This document shows, piece by piece, positions 5,772-6,935 of a DNA stretch of 6,935 nucleotides. Origin of the DNA: Clostridia bacterium (GTDB lineage Bacteria; Bacillota; Clostridia; Christensenellales; Aristaeellaceae); contig JAFSZW010000307.1 in NCBI GenBank assembly GCA_017458865.1, positions 1-6,935 of the forward strand, given 5' to 3'. A program made the position numbers and the translations under genes. The notes under the pieces were generated by a model, which had not been told where the DNA came from, ran no database searches, and saw only the letters and a program-made list of their open reading frames with translations. Numbering within the stretch: the stretch's first letter is position 1; each line of letters opens with the position of its first letter.

Positions 5772-6368
5772 TTACGCCTTCTTGGGCAAGAGTTTGTTCA
5801 TGAGTGCCAGCGTAAGTCCAAGCACGATGAAGCCGCCGGCCGGACGGACCAGAATGCCCATCGGCATATAGCTCTCCGGCATGATCTGTACGCCAAACCA
5901 TGTGCCAGTTCCGAGGATTTCACGGATAGAGGAAATCAGGGTAATGGCAATAGTAAATCCGATGCCCATGCCCAGTCCGTCAACAGCCGCATCAAGCGGA
6001 GGATTCTTAAAGGCAAAGGCTTCTGCGCGGCCAAAGATGATACAGTTGACAACGATGAGCGGGATAAAGACACCCAGGGACTCGTCGAGTGCAGGCAGGA
6101 ATGCCTTGATGATCAGCTGTACGATCGTAACGAAGGTCGCGATAACCACGATAAAGGCAGGAATACGAATCTGATCCGGAATCGTCTTTCTGAGCAGGGA
6201 GATGACCAGATTCGAGAAAATCAAAACGAATGTAACGGCAAGTCCCATGCCAATGCCATTGCTCGCAATCGTGGTGATTGCCAGCGTCGGGCACATACCC
6301 AGCACCATGCGGAATGTTGGGTTCTCATCAATAATGCCGTTCATGAAGATGTTGAAATACTTCTTCAT
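5772..6368 (-). CDS. rnfE: RnfE, membrane subunit of the Rnf ferredoxin:NAD+ oxidoreductase
   Basis: RnfE is an integral membrane partner of RnfA, homologous to NqrD. The 198-aa protein has about six hydrophobic helices. The paired cluster ligands are C26 in MVLGMCPTLA and C109 in VVNCIIFGRAEAFA, the latter a strong RnfE/NqrD signature. The N-terminal cytoplasmic stretch MKKYFNIFMNGIIDENP is typical of the family, and the C-terminus ends in a basic cap (KKA). The ATG overlaps the rnfG stop codon as ATGA, with GAGGAGG at seven nucleotides inside rnfG, so rnfG and rnfE are translationally coupled. Nothing is missing or odd in this gene. Confidence 0.97.
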   Translation of the reverse strand: MKKYFNIFMNGIIDENPTFRMVLGMCPTLAITTIASNGIGMGLAVTFVLIFSNLVISLLRKTIPDQIRIPAFIVVIATFVTIVQLIIKAFLPALDESLGVFIPLIVVNCIIFGRAEAFAFKNPPLDAAVDGLGMGIGFTIAITLISSIREILGTGTWFGVQIMPESYMPMGILVRPAGGFIVLGLTLALMNKLLPKKA

Positions 6369-6935
6369 TTGCCAACCTCCTCAGATGCCTGCTTGAGTGC
6401 GTCATTAATGGCATTGCTGGTCAGTGTTACACCGGCGCGAACGTCAATCTGTGCATCCTTGATGCTTTGTCCAATGAGTGCCTCAAAAACAGCGGTATCG
6501 GCAATCAGGTCAGCACCAAGTCCCGGCGTTTCGCTATTCTCAGGAATGGTAATGCTTGTGATTTTGCCATCTGCATCCACACCGATTTCAACTTTGAACG
6601 ATTCAAAGCCTTTTACCTCATAAGCCTTTGTATCCGCCGCAGCAGCCGTCTCATCAACGCCCGCGATTTCAGCAGCAGCCTGCTTGAGAGCATCATTAAT
6701 AGCGTTGCTGGTCAGCGTTACACCTGCGCGAACATCAATCTGTGCATCTTTGATGTCCTGTCCAATGAGTGCCTCAAAAACAGCGGCATCGGCAATCAGG
6801 TCAGCACCAAGTCCCGGCGTTTCGCTATTCTCAGGAATGGTAATGCTCGTGATTTTGCCATCGGCATCCACACCGATTTCAACCTTGAACGGTGCAAAGC
6901 CTGTTACCTCATAAGCCTTTGTATCCGTCGCAGCA
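6365..6935 (-). CDS. rnfG: RnfG, FMN-binding subunit of the Rnf complex, 5' part outside the window, tandem FMN-binding domains
   Basis: RnfG is anchored by one N-terminal helix and exposes an FMN-binding domain on the outer face. Its FMN is normally bound covalently to a threonine. Only the C-terminal 189 residues are here and the frame is open to the window edge. They contain two near-identical FMN_bind domains. Each runs from DTKAYEV through NSETPGLGADLI and DVRAGVTLTSNAIND to ALKQA, and they are joined by a short linker (AGVDETAAAA). I count about 8 differences in 87 aligned residues. A usual RnfG of about 180-210 aa holds one such domain plus the membrane anchor. The anchor is not reached here, so the full protein must be clearly longer. 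In both copies the flavinylation motif D-x-x-[ST]-G-A-T reads DVRAGVT, with the Thr kept. Identity as RnfG rests on its place directly before rnfE. Confidence 0.9.
   Translation of the reverse strand, partial: AATDTKAYEVTGFAPFKVEIGVDADGKITSITIPENSETPGLGADLIADAAVFEALIGQDIKDAQIDVRAGVTLTSNAINDALKQAAAEIAGVDETAAAADTKAYEVKGFESFKVEIGVDADGKITSITIPENSETPGLGADLIADTAVFEALIGQSIKDAQIDVRAGVTLTSNAINDALKQASEEVGK
6374..6935 (-). repeat. Tandem direct repeat inside rnfG, unit of 291 nt (97 codons)
   Basis: The sequence at about 6374-6644 recurs at 6665-6935 with an offset of exactly 291 nt. I count roughly 18 mismatches over about 244 aligned bases, and one run of about 60 nt is fully identical. Several differences are synonymous, so the copies are not brand new. 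The right-hand copy still matches the left one at the last window base, so the repeat may go on beyond the edge. Confidence 0.92.

Noticed and set aside
6374..6935. CRISPR array or short-repeat array
   Set aside because: The repeat unit is 291 nt, in frame and coding; it is a domain duplication in rnfG.

Overview
The window looks like a chromosomal piece of an anaerobic, Gram-positive-type bacterium, most probably a member of the Clostridia or a close relative. The evidence is an rnf cluster in the order G-E-A-B (the tail of the usual C-D-G-E-A-B operon), strong GAGGAGG-type ribosome binding sites, a long HflX with an N-terminal extension of the kind I recall from clostridial genomes, and a G+C content above 50% in the long genes. 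All genes that I accept lie on the minus strand, so the window is read from its right end to its left end.

Right part (about 3966-6935): the end of an rnf operon. A 5'-truncated rnfG is followed by rnfE, rnfA and rnfB, packed with a 4-nt overlap or gaps of 12 and 21 nt, and closed by a clear intrinsic terminator. The Rnf complex is a membrane ferredoxin:NAD+ oxidoreductase that pumps Na+ or H+. Two components are unusual. RnfG carries at least two nearly identical tandem FMN-binding domains, with more possibly beyond the edge. RnfB has cysteines for seven [4Fe-4S] clusters and an Ala/Pro-rich tail.

Middle part (about 3400-3965): a small independent XRE-family regulator gene, then a 270-nt gene-free stretch. 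This stretch holds a large nested inverted repeat (about 111 nt) and an AT-rich promoter region (about 26% G+C). A near-consensus promoter there (TTGACT, 17 nt, TATAAA) is flanked by two 9-bp direct repeats.

Left part (1-3406): a tight second operon. An 80-aa unknown protein overlaps a 59-aa unknown protein, which overlaps a NifS/IscS-type cysteine desulfurase by 4 nt (ATGA). The desulfurase stop codon abuts the start of hflX. HflX, a ribosome-associated GTPase, carries an N-terminal JAMM/MPN domain with all the expected metal-site residues, so it may combine a peptidase-like and a GTPase module. After hflX, at the window edge, there is a nested inverted repeat that could be a structured RNA or the leader of the next gene. 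Functional links between the two operons (Fe-S assembly by the desulfurase and an Fe-S-rich Rnf complex) are plausible but only inferred.
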